Source: Mytilus galloprovincialis (taxonomy: Eukaryota > Mollusca > Bivalvia > Mytilida > Mytilidae). From it: DNA of 64,000 nucleotides. Below the pieces are notes generated by a model. That model saw nothing but the letters and a program-made list of their open reading frames with translations. It ran no database searches and was not told the DNA's origin. The position numbers were made by a program, and so were the translations under genes. Positions within the stretch are counted from its first letter, which is position 1. Each line of letters starts with the position of its first letter. Below, in pieces: positions 1 through 11,600 of this stretch. Location: contig NC_134838.1 of assembly GCF_965363235.1 (NCBI RefSeq), positions 19,996,441 to 20,060,440 on the forward strand. The letters run 5' to 3'.

Positions 1-60
1 GGATTAATATCTGCTCATCCTTCCTGAGCACCTGGAATCACCCCAGTTTTCTGCCATAGT
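1..60 (+). repeat. Dispersed repeat R1, truncated by window edge
   Basis: Contains CTGAGCACCTGGAATCACCC followed by a CCAGTTTT stretch. The same order recurs in the R1 copy near 56950 and, inverted, in those near 40390, 35495 and 54650. Confidence 0.55.
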
Positions 61-359
61 ACAGGTACTTGCGATTTAGGATATATCTACAATGCAACAA
101 TTTGATAACGTACTAGTATCCATATTTATATATTTAAAATGAAAAGAGATCTAAAAATCTGTGTTCAGGCTATACAATGTACTGAATTTTATTTAACAAA
201 AACTATGTCTTCATTGGGTCGAGATAACGTCTGCATATTTGAAGTGATAGAACTATTTCGTAAATGAGATGTTTTGTTGATCATACAAACGTTTTTACAT
301 TGGAAAAACATACATTATAATGTTCATGGAAGGAATTGACAGCGAATCATAAGTGAAAG

Positions 360-450
360 CCATATTTTGTGAAATCACTTGATATACATACAAATGAGAG
401 GCTTAGCTAGCTATATAACACGGTTTAATGCGGTGTATGAGTCTAAATTA
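360..450 (+). repeat. Dispersed repeat R3, short copy
   Basis: Contains GAGAGGCTTAGCTAGCTAT and a GGTTTAATGCGGTG stretch, matching the copies at 1140, 1331 and 22262. The rest of 61-1130 is AT-rich with no gene or motif I can support. Confidence 0.5.
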
Positions 451-1129
451 AAAATGATAGAATTTGTTCATATTTGCCAAAACGTAGTTTATATTAATAT
501 ATGTTCAAAAATATAATACAAATGATAGGTCACAGCGCATTTTTTCAAGCTACAGGTTGTGACTAAAGGACACATTTTGTATGGAGTATACAAGAAAAAT
601 CATCATTATGTAATTAGAAGCAAAACTAAATGATAAATAGAATACGAGAAGATAGTTTTTAGAAAATGCTTTCAGAAAATCAAAAGAAAATATGGGGTCA
701 CCGTGCGTTTTTTTTTTTCCGGCCAAAATACAAAATAGCAAAATTGCATGTAGATTCCTCAGAAAATACACTATTGCATAGTTATTGTCAATTCAAACTA
801 TTAAAAACCAAGCAGAAATAATCAACACTTTTAAACATGTTAATATCTATAAGTTATGATTTCATGAATATGTTCTTTTAAATGTAAATTCACACAAGTT
901 ATCTGCATTCCTGTATCAAAGTTTGCTACATTGATGAAAAACCTGGAACTTAAATTCTCTGATTTTTACAATCAAAGATGGCGAAAGACACCCATACCAC
1001 CTAAATGCGTCATTTTCTAAATTAAAATATGCCTGTACAAAGATAGGAATATGACTGTTATTCGGTTGTTCCAACTTTTACTTTTGTCATTTTTGTATGT
1101 TTATTTTCTTCATACATTGTTTTCAATGC

Positions 1130-1500
1130 AGTGGAATTTTATGCGACTGTCATATAAGTGAGAAGTTTAGCTAGCTATGAAACCAGGTTTAATCCACCAC
1201 TTTCTATATAAGAAAATGTCTGTCTCAAGTCCAGAATATGAAAGTTGTTTTGCTTTCGTTTAATGTTTTTTAGCTTCTTATTTTGCCATATGTCTGGTTT
1301 TTTTTTTCACACATCGTATCAACATAATAAAATTTTATGCAACTGTGAAACAAGTGAGAGATTTAGCTACCTATAAAACCAGTTTAAATACACAATTTTA
1401 TACATTAAAAAAATGACTCTAAGATTGGAATGTGACAGTTGTTATACATTCGTTTTATGAGTTTAAGGTTGAGATTTTACCATTTGAAAAGAGATTCTTT
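1130..1500 (+). repeat. Dispersed repeat R3, two copies in tandem
   Basis: Two similar segments start near 1130 and 1325. Each reads TTTTATGC, ACTGT, AAGTGAGA, TTTAGCTA, then AAACCAG and an AATATGA stretch about 90 bases on. R3 recurs at 22262 and, inverted, near 28900. Confidence 0.6.
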
Positions 1501-1721
1501 GTTTAAAATTTTCCTCGGCGTTGCTTTATTTTTGTTAGTTTCCTTTTTATATGCAAATGAATTTGACAGAATTTAATTGTTCGAGACGACCATAAAATTG
1601 AATACATAAAAAATTTATCATGCACTTGTCTGAATTAGCAGAAACCAAACATCAATTCCATTTTGAAGTTTAATGATTTATTGATCGTTATAATCTAAAT
1701 ATACTGAAGGTTTTCGGTTTC

Positions 1722-1862
1722 ATGAGGTTTATAGTACCTTACTTCCTTATTTTGTACGAAATACATAAACGTAGATTCTTCTTTTGTATCCTTGCGTTAG
1801 GGCAATAAAAATGGTAAAATAAATAGAATAAAAATTTAAGTACCGTTCATTTAGGTCAAGCA
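1722..1862 (+). repeat. Dispersed repeat R5
   Basis: GGTTTATAGTACCTTACTTC through TTTGTATCCTTGC and TTTAGGTCAAGC closely resembles 54964-55095. That second copy underlies a 109-codon open frame which I reject as a gene. Between here and 2330 I see nothing further. Confidence 0.5.
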
Positions 1863-2333
1863 TATTGCAGGACCTTGAATTTGTGTTTTGTCATTTGCTA
1901 CTACGCATTTTACTATAGATTAAAGGAAATGCAGAGTTTAACCAATGAGAGAGCAATCATTGGCACGAAGTAAAAAAGTGTTGAATACCATATCACAGAA
2001 AAGTAAAAATTACGCAAAGCAAGTTTGCATCACTTAATCCGAAGATAATCAATCATACTGTCTGAAACTCGGATATCGATGGGTGTCTGTCACAGTATAT
2101 TTCATTCATATTGCAGTACAAGTTTTATCCGTCTTGTACAACAACTCCCTATACCTACTGTCTGTTCGACAGATACAATATCTACAATTGCAATTCAAGC
2201 AGTTGTTTTTCTATCATGTTTTCGTGCTAATACAATGGAAGTTGCAATTGTGCACAACATAATTTAATATGTGACCTACACATTAGCTGTTTGATGAACG
2301 GTCATTTGATGTGTACAAACTTCATATCAAACT

Positions 2334-2573
2334 TATACAAACTTAGAATTTTTGAAATACTAAGGCTTTTCTACCTCAGGAATGGATTACCTTAGATATA
2401 TTTGGCAAAACTTTTAGGAAGTTTTGGTCCTAAATGCTCATCAACTTCGTACCTTATTTCACCTTTTCAAACTTTTATGATTCGAGCGTCAGTGATGAGT
2501 CTTTTGTAGACGAAACGCGCGTCTGGCGTAAATAAAAAAAATAATCCTGGTATTTATGATGAGTTTATATACA
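2334..2573 (+). repeat. Dispersed repeat R2, long copy
   Basis: Runs from ACTTAGAATTTTTGAAA through TTTTAGGAAGTTTTGGTCC to GACGAAACGCGCGTCTGGCG and ATCCTGGTATTTATGATGAG. It matches 52119-52351 over its full length. Shorter or diverged copies lie at 6440, 31570 and 35205. Confidence 0.7.
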
Positions 2574-3109
2574 TAGTTTAAATGCGGTAACAGAAAATAA
2601 ACCTCTAAGTCCTGGTTTCTGTATTTTTTTTATTTTTCAAACCATAAATTGACGAGTAAACGATCATCCTAAAATATACCATTGGATTTTTTAATTTACC
2701 TTAGTTGTAATTAAGTCAAGTTAACCACTTGAATACGATATCAAATCACCGAAACAAATAACCAAATGATATCAATGAGACAACATAGGTTTTTAAAAAA
2801 TAAACAAGTTTCTAAACAATATGCTACTTAAATTAAGCTCTTAATCACATTTATTGTTAGCTTGTAAGGTAGCATTACCATGAATAGGTGGGTTAAAATG
2901 CAACTTCATATTTATTTCCTTTACGTTGAATTTTAAACATTTTATATATAATAAAATGTTGATCACGTTTTGACGTATTTATGATAGCTTTATAGCTGCA
3001 GTAAAAGTTTTTTCGTGTTTGTAGATATGTGGATTATTGAAAGAAAATCCAGTATAAAACCATAGAAGCATTTAGTAGGTGTATTGTGTTGTTCACCTCC
3101 TTCCAAGTT

Positions 3110-4199
3110 TTTCGGTATGTTGAATATTAACTTTAATTTCGCGTGTTACTGTCTGTTCAATTGTTTGAAACATATATTTGCTAAAAATATTTGTAGACGT
3201 GATAAACATTCTGATCATAAAGGATGCCATCAAATTATTTATTTCGTAGTAAAAATTCTTATGATACAGAACTATTTGCTGTGCATGAAATTTCGTCTTA
3301 AACATGCATGAACTATTTGCTGTTGGATGTTAAATAGCCAAGAAATCATGTAATGGAAAGGACCTAGAAACATAAACAGATCCTAGTTGGGTCTACAGTT
3401 TGTTTTTTTAATGAAAATGACTGGAAGTACTTACCAAAGACGATTTTGTTCGCGCTCATTTTGAAGTTTATCAGATTCCCTCATTTTTTAAGATTGATTT
3501 GTATAGGTTTTTAACACCGGTTAATTATTGCTGCTTTTAAATTAAACAAGGAGAATTAATATGATTACAAATGGGAACATTATTGTCCAAATCAGGTTGT
3601 TAAAGCGAATATAGTGCCCCGCATTGTATAATCGATCGTCATTTGTTTAAGATTTCTCGGTATGTTGAATATTAACTTTAATTTCGCGTTTTACTGTCTG
3701 TTCTATTGTTTGAAACATATATTTGCTAAAAATATTTGTAGACGTGATGAACATTCCGATCATAAAGGATGCCATCAAATTATTTATTTCGTAGTAAAAA
3801 TTCTTATGATACAGAACTATTTGCTGTGCATGAAATTTCGTCTTAAACATGTATGAACTATTTGCTGTTGGATGTTAAATAGCCAAGAAATCATGTAATG
3901 GAAAGGACCTAGAAACATAAACAGATCCTTGTTGGGTCTACAGTTGTCTTTTTTTTAATAAAAATGACTGGAAGTACTTACCAAAGACGATTTTGTTCGC
4001 GCTCATTTTGAAGTTTATCAGATTCCCTCATTTTTTAAGATTGATTTGTATAGGTTTTTAACACCGGTTAACTATTGCTGCTTTTAAATTAAACAAGGAG
4101 AATTAATATGATTACAAATGAGAACATTATTGTCCAAATCAGGTTGTTAAAGCAAATATAGTGCCCCGCATTGTATAATCGATCGTCATTTGTTTAAGA
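3110..4199 (+). repeat. Tandem duplication, two 547-bp units
   Basis: Unit 1 (about 3110-3652) and unit 2 (about 3655-4199) are direct repeats offset by 545-547 bases with only scattered differences. Both start near TCGGTATGTTGAATATTAAC and end at CGATCGTCATTTGTTTAAGA. Short open frames on both strands are duplicated with them and show no protein signature, so they are not called genes. Confidence 0.9.
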
Positions 4200-5541
4200 C
4201 ACTAGTATAATCAGTATAATGAGTTTTAAGGTTAACTTTGTATTATAATATAATTACATTAAATGTATGTTTCATTATGATACTTTATTCTGATTGGCTA
4301 ACTGCACATCACGTGTTATTCCGTAAGCAATTGTATTGCTCAATAAAACTTTTCATTCATGATAACACGTGGTCCCACAATAAAGTGCACAGGGGAAATA
4401 AATAAAACAATAATAAAATTCGTGTTTTAATGATAATTGCTAAAAAAATGTAATTATAAGTATTGAATGCTTCTTCCGCGCTTCATACAAAATGTACTTC
4501 GGTCAACGCTTTTACACCCCAATGAAGTTACAAAAAGAAGCATTCAATTCTTAAATCAAATATTTACAAATTTAGTAATCAAAAAAGACTTAAAGAAAAA
4601 AATATGGTTATTTTTTTCTGAAGATTAAACTACCTTGATAAAAGAGTGATGTCCTGCATATTGTTTACAGCACATATCAAAATAAACATATTCTATGATG
4701 AATCTTCCGGTGATAAAATATACAGGGAAATATTTCATCAACATTTTTAATTTTTACAATTGACAATAATAGTTCTAAACCGGCAATTCACGTTTTTATA
4801 CGTTGTCAAGTCTAGAATTTCATCCTACATTTTGATGAATGGTAAAATTGAAACAAATACAAAATTCATACAGATCTTGTAAAAAAAAATCCCTACCATC
4901 GAATGAAAATATAAATCATTGAACCGTAAATCTTCAAATGATGAATACTTCAATTTGTTTTCACTGCCAAAGTTGAGGCATGTTATTTCATGTGCTATAG
5001 ATTTTAAAACTTTTTTTTTTCTCAAAATGCACTTTGTTTGTCCGTTTAAGGTATAACATAAGGCGTCTACAAATGAAATTAATTATAGATTTAATGAATG
5101 CAATTCCGCTGCATTGTGCATTCATATTTGTATATTAAAGCCTTTGTTCTATATCTTAATTGAAAGCGGTTAGAGATTAAATCAACTGTTATAACTCAAA
5201 ACAATGTATTGTTACTAAAAACTTAAACTTCCTATTACAAATACTATCGTACCTTATATGAATCCTTCAAGCGAAAGATATTTTTATTGACATGATGTGT
5301 GTTTGTTTTCATTTAACATACATTCACGCGCAAATACTTGGCAATTCTCGTAGGAAAATACAAACAATTCCCTCGACAAAATCAAAATTCCAACTAGATA
5401 TTTTTAAGTTTCTGCTCTATAAAAACACTATAGATTTACTTAATATTGTATTGAGTATAGATCGTCTTTTTGTTTTATCAAATACAGAAAATACATGGAC
5501 CTTTTTGTTTTAAAGTTTTCAAATCAACATAACAATATCAT
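4200..5541. other. Upstream region of the CACHD1-like gene, no gene seen
   Basis: AT-rich sequence between the tandem duplication and the start codon. It should contain the promoter and 5' untranslated region, but I see no convincing TATA/initiator pair. Open frames here are short and low-complexity. Confidence 0.5.
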
Positions 5542-5682
5542 ATGGAAATCGAAAATCTGTTCATGCTGACCATACTTGTTGGATCACAGATTTGTGTGGC
5601 AGCTGTGGATAGCATAGATGGAAAATTATTAGCGGACGAATTGCGAATTATCAAAAGAGAAATTGGTGTTAATGTTTTGCAG
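5542..5682 (+). CDS. CACHD1: CACHD1-like exon 1 (start, signal peptide)
   Basis: Codes residues 1-47, starting MEIENLFMLTILVG. The first 20 or so residues form a hydrophobic signal peptide. The ATG is supported by an in-frame TAA at 5530-5532. The donor is CAG/gtactg at 5683 and the exon ends in phase 0. The following helix (DELRIIKREIGVNVLQ) resembles the N terminus of CACHD1. Any upstream untranslated exon is not visible. Confidence 0.85.
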
Positions 5683-8600
5683 GTACTGATACATACTATT
5701 GCATATAAGAACGCCTAAATATGTCATGTGACACATTTTTCAACATTCATTACGTGTTTTATTTGTGATTTTAATGAGTGATCGTTGTATGACTAAAGAA
5801 GAAGACGGTATACTATTCAATTTAAAAAAAAATATAATCAAAATTTTGATCTTTTAAAATACATGTATAAAAAAAGTCATTCAATTTCAAGGATCATAGT
5901 TTATTGTCCTATCCTTGTCCGTCAATAGCTAGTTCATATATACTGTCTGATCATTGAATATGGTCATATTTGATTGTCGTGTTGAAAACACCTTCTTTTA
6001 CTCTCCACATTACCTTTGCATGCATGATTTGATGTTTTTAATGATAGAAAATTTTATTAAAACATTGATTATTGACTTTTCCTTAACTTTGATTTTAGAT
6101 AATAGACAAACTTCGTTGTTTATTTCAATTCTTCAAAAGGAAATGTTCTTGAATGCTTTCTTCGTTTGAATTTAGGACGAGTCAATTCAAGCAGTTTATG
6201 TCCTCGATCAGTTTGATTTGTCCTGACTGTGTACCCGTTTTGTCTATATAAATGAATCTTTTGCAATCTTAATACATAAAGTATCTGGAAAAAGTAAATT
6301 CAGAAAAAGTCTTTATTGATTTTGTTGATCTGTCACCTATTCCAGATAATATAAGGATACCCAAAAAGGTCCAACATGTTGACATGAACATAAATGCGTT
6401 AAAGTGTATAGGATGTACTGGCAAGACCTGTAGGAATATTGGGTCTTATTGCTTTTTAACTTCGTCTTTTATTTGACCCGTTTTATTATGTTTGATTCGA
6501 GCGTAACTGGTCAGTCTTTTTGAAATCAAAACGATCGTCTGGATTACAAAACTTCAATCCTGATCTATAAGATGAGTTTATAATTGTATATATTACCAAA
6601 GCGTACACTTTGAAAAAATAACTGTGTACCAAACGACAACACTAGTTATTGTACCAAATAAGTAGATTGATATTGCGAATCACGATACTTTTTTTTATAT
6701 TAAGCCACATCCATGCCTATTTTTATCAAAAAGGAATATTAATATCCTTTATTTAATACTACTTGTACCCAACTTGGAATTGATGTCTCAATATCCAGCG
6801 AACAACACTAGAACGAGAAAAATTGAAATCATCAAGATAGATGTACCATAAAACATAAAAATATATGACACTTAATTCTAATTTTAATTGATGAACATTG
6901 CGATGTGTTTTTGTCTCGTCTCACTTAGATCTTTGAATACCAGAATTTTCATAAACGTGTATGGCCTTAAACCGACATTGACATTTTCTTTGAGGTTAGA
7001 TTCACATGGCTGGTAATGCGTTCATATTACGTGAAGTAGTCCAGCAGATAGGTGAATAATTGTGCACTTTGTGTTAAAAGCATAAGATTTGGTAGAAACC
7101 TACTTTGTATCAATCTAAACAAAATTAGATATAGAGGCAAGCTTAATTTTATCCGCTTCCGGTTTAATCATAAAAATGGCGAACATGCATTTGATAACTG
7201 AATATGCTTAAATAATTCTCACAACTGATCGTCAACTTTTGCTGTTTAGACGATACAAGTATTGTGTATTCATTGTTTGACATAATTTATCAATTCTTTG
7301 AAGCACTTGGAATATCTACGTCGGAATTTTTTCACTTCTGGTCAAAAATATCACAAAAAACGTAATTTAGGGACAAAATGATATGTTTAAAAAAAAAAAT
7401 AAGCAATGTTGCCAAATAAAATAGTTTGAATATCATTGACCTTCTCTGATATATTTGTAAATTCATACATCAGAATAACGAATCGCTCGATTAATGGCGT
7501 AATAGTGGTTTGTTATTCAGAGTCCTCGCCAGGTCTCTCATAACGAATCGCTCGATTAATGACGTAATAGTGGTTTTATTATTCAGATCGAGTCCTCGCC
7601 GTGTCTCTCATAACGATGAATGCTCTTGTGACACCATGCAATGCCATCCATGTTTACCATGCTGTTTCCCCCTTAACCAACGATCGATGCCACAGTGTTG
7701 AATTCAGTGAATGCATGGAAAACAGGCAATGCATAAGCTTTTTCTTGTCCCACAAAGTAAGCCAGCTCCTGAATTGAAATGTATCTAAAGTGTTTTCCAG
7801 TTCTAAAGCAACCCATATATCAGCTGCATTTGTCACATGAAAGCAGGACACAACAAGTACTACTACATCGGTATCAACTGTAGCAACAATAATTTTCCCG
7901 AAATTGAGTTCATTCATCAGTTAATGCGACAGAAAATGAACGATCTCTGTTTTGTTTTCATCTACACGTGAAAAGCTCTACCAGTTTCGTGGTAGGCATA
8001 TTTTCCATTGGACACGTCTCCTTGCAAAGTCAATATTTATAGTATCTACAAAAGTTACATCATCGTTGATGTTGTCAATGGTTCTAAACACTTTATAAGT
8101 AAATCAGACCGAATGCCACTGGTGGATGGATGTGATTTTCGTGTTAAAAGAACTCGTCCTGGTTTCTTCTTAGATACACTTTTCATACTAGTATTGTCCA
8201 ACAATTTAAACGAACGACGAAAAGTATCAACAACTGCTGAGGAAGCTATATCTTTAAAAAGTACAGATAATTTGTTGCTGTCTGCAAGAAATAGATTTCC
8301 TAACTATTCTACCAAAGAGGCTACATCATTGATAAACGACATTTGGACACTTAGTTTCTTTTCATAGTGTGAATGTCCTCTTCATAAAAAAAAACGATAT
8401 ATGACTGTCCCTCTGGTATCTTTCGCCCCTTTTCTCAAACCTTTTAGCAATTCTTGCCATTTCTCGTCAAGCTATCATCCATCTTCGCATGGCTAATTGG
8501 TTTTCTGTTAATTCAAGAGTGCCTCCCTCTGACTTAGCAACATATTTGTTTTGGTTCATGTGCATGGTCAATAGCTATTCCTGAAAACAATTTCTTTGAC

Positions 8601-11600
8601 TTATGAACTACAAACTTTTGATCTTCTTGATATTCATTGCAAAGCAGATTAGTAAGATTTGCGGATACTGAGAGCACTCTATCATACGACACCCACAAAC
8701 CTAAATGAAAAATGTACCCACTAATTAATTTCCATGTTTTCTTGTCTGACAGGTAACCATTATCCCTAGGTGCATTTGTAAGGGGGTTTCATTAGATGCA
8801 TGATGAGGGATCTTTGGAGAGTTACAGGTTCAACTGTAGCAGTTTAATATTTTGATCTGAGCAATCGTTAGTGTATCTTGAGAATAAGAGTCAGTTATGA
8901 TGTCTAATCCATACAACAACATACTAATAAGGGTATGACAGTGCACTGAAAAACTACCGTCAAACCCAAATGTAACAGTAAACATGCCGCTGCGAATGAT
9001 ATTTACTGCTTTATAAATCTGCATTTAGTTTGAGTCAAAGTCATCATTACATGCTTTCTGAAGACAGGGTCTTATATCTTCTTTGAAAGCAAGTTAATTC
9101 TCTCTCCCTTGTTTGTATTCCCGAATATCAGGTAAATAAGCAAGCATTATATGAAGTTGTGGTAATTTGAGTGCCATTGAGACAAATCTCCATCCAATTC
9201 AAACATGTGAAAGCTCTCTCAAACAACCCATATTTGTAAAAAAAAGTTTATTCTTCGTTCTTGTATTATGAACTCAGTCTTCCATGCCAACACCTAGATT
9301 CCTTATTCGCTTAGAATAAACCTGACATCTTGAATTCTGGTGCTAAATCTTCCTCGGTTATGGAATCTTTAATGTAGCTGATAAATTTCGCTTATGCAAT
9401 TTTATGAATTATTCGTGTTTCTCTTCTATTTAGTCTCATCTTCACTAGAAACTCTTGATGCCTTTCGATAAAGATTAGCAAGACATTGGACTTGATATTT
9501 CGTTTCTTGTACAAAACGGTCCCCAGCATTTAGCTTCTCTAATAAAGTTATATCCTAAAGCTTTAGCACACATTGACGAAAAGTGATATCAACATGACTT
9601 GTTACTTTGTGGAGGTTTTCATGTGGTTAATACAAACCACAAAAGAAACATACATATTCTATCATTGCTTTTTTACATGGTAAGCTGGTGCGGGTGAGTT
9701 TCCAGCTCAGATTGTCTGTTTTTTTACATATCATCTATCTTTTTGGTGTCTTTTTTTTAGCTCTCTTTAGTTCTGTTGAAATAACTTTAGATAGCAGGTC
9801 TTATGCCATGTTGCATTGTTTTTGTACATAGCACATGGAAGACCACTGCCATCATATTGTGTATTCGGATTGGTCTTAGACGGTAAACATGGAAGTTCCT
9901 TATATTTTACGAGATTTTCCTCCAAAGTCACATATCCAGCACCAATAATAATACACTTTACCGATGAAGGGCATTGCAGCAATTCATACTGACAAGCTAT
10001 ACATTAAAAATTGAGAATAGAAATGAGGAATATGTCAAAGAGACAACAACCCGACCAAAGAGCAGACAACTGCCGAAGTCACAAATGGGCGTGCAATGCA
10101 GAGAGAAATTCCCGCACACACAGGTGGTCCTCAGATTGTCCCTATATAAAATTGTGTATTAGTTCAGTGATAATGAACATCACACTTAACTCCAAATATA
10201 TAAAAGAATTAAAATAAAGACCAGTGAAACTCTTCAACATTTGAGAAAGATCTTCCTGGTCATTGATCATCTGATGTCTCAATAAATTAAATCTTTAAGA
10301 GCTCATCTTTGAATTGTTATTTAGACTCATGATTTATAAAGTGTTAGTCTAACTACATTCAAAAATAATAATGAAACGATATTCACCATAAATGAATTTT
10401 GAATACATGATTCTATTACATCCTTCTTCTCACTTTTGGCAAATTAAAAGTCGACACTTCTTTTGAAGTTTAACACGAAATTTCGACCGGAAGTGGAACA
10501 AATGCCACCAAAATGGTGCTACAATTTTATAAACAACTCTGAAAACCATTTGATGCGATTCTGATTAAATTCAAACATCAGTTTTTGTAGTTTAAACTAA
10601 AAAAAAATAAAGAGAATTAAAAAAGTTGAGATTTCAACATGCATCCACCATCTTGGATTTTACCGGAAGTAAACCATATTTTCAGCTTGCCTCCATATTT
10701 CAAATTGAAGAGAATAGATAGAAGTATGTTTGAGCAAAATTTGGTGCTTTTAACACGAAGTGCACAATTCTTTCAAATATTGCACCTATCTGCTTGACAA
10801 ACGCTGATATTTTTAGGTTTAAGCGTGAATGATTTTAGTAAATCTAGAAAGTTGCTTAGGTCGAACTTAATTTATTCAAAAGTGTCATTTTATTTAGTCA
10901 TTATTCAATTTATGATTATTTTTTTCGATTAGGCGCAGTTTAATAAATTTCCTTACATACGAATATCAGACACTGGAAATGAAATACTAAAGAGGGTAAG
11001 TAGAATTATACATTTCAAGTGTTTTAAGTAAAAAGAAATAAGAATGATTAAATTACATTATTTTTGTTCATGATTCTGAAATTTCTTGATAAGGAAAAAA
11101 TATTTTCCAGTAACAGTTAATAATGAATTGATGACAATGATTTTGAGTGAGTATACTTTTTATTTGAACGGCGTGCAAACTAGAATTATAAGTCTCGTTT
11201 TCTATTGAATAAAAACGTTATTTCTATATAGAGCTGCTACAAAAGTATATACACTAAAGATAGAAAAAAAATCTTTTGGGAATACTTTTCAGTTGATGAG
11301 TAATGATACCTTTTTAATCTTAATGTTGCAACTTAATGACTTTACTGAACTAAAATAATATATACAATATATGAACTCGCAAAAAAAATACCTGATTTTT
11401 TTCAATCTAGTGCATTTACATATGTTTCTTTATTTTATATATACTTTTATGTATTAAACTGCTTTTTCACATATCTAGTTAATGACAATATTTGATACTT
11501 TGTGTATCCTTTGAATATGACTGTTTTGAAACTAAAAAGTGATACATTTGTAACAAATTATAAATAATCGAATTTAACTGTTTTAGATACAATCCAATCT

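Larger units (their letters stand above)
6964..10832 (-). mobile_element. Decayed DNA transposon with long inverted repeats, in intron 1
   Basis: Two diverged inverted repeats of about 330 bp flank a 3-kb interior that holds the antisense remains of one repeat-protein family. The outer match CTTAAACC (left) and its complement near 10820 suggests ends close to the given coordinates, but the ends and any target-site duplication are uncertain. I do not recognise a named superfamily. The stops and frameshifts show it is inactive. Confidence 0.65.

Noticed and set aside
3084..3856. Duplicated frames on both strands that could be paralogous small genes
   Set aside because: They are simply carried by the 547-bp tandem duplication. 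No start context, signal or domain is visible.
8008..8367. 119-codon open frame on +
   Set aside because: It is antisense to the recognisable transposon-family frame on the minus strand (LGNLFLADSNKL segment) and has no family features itself.
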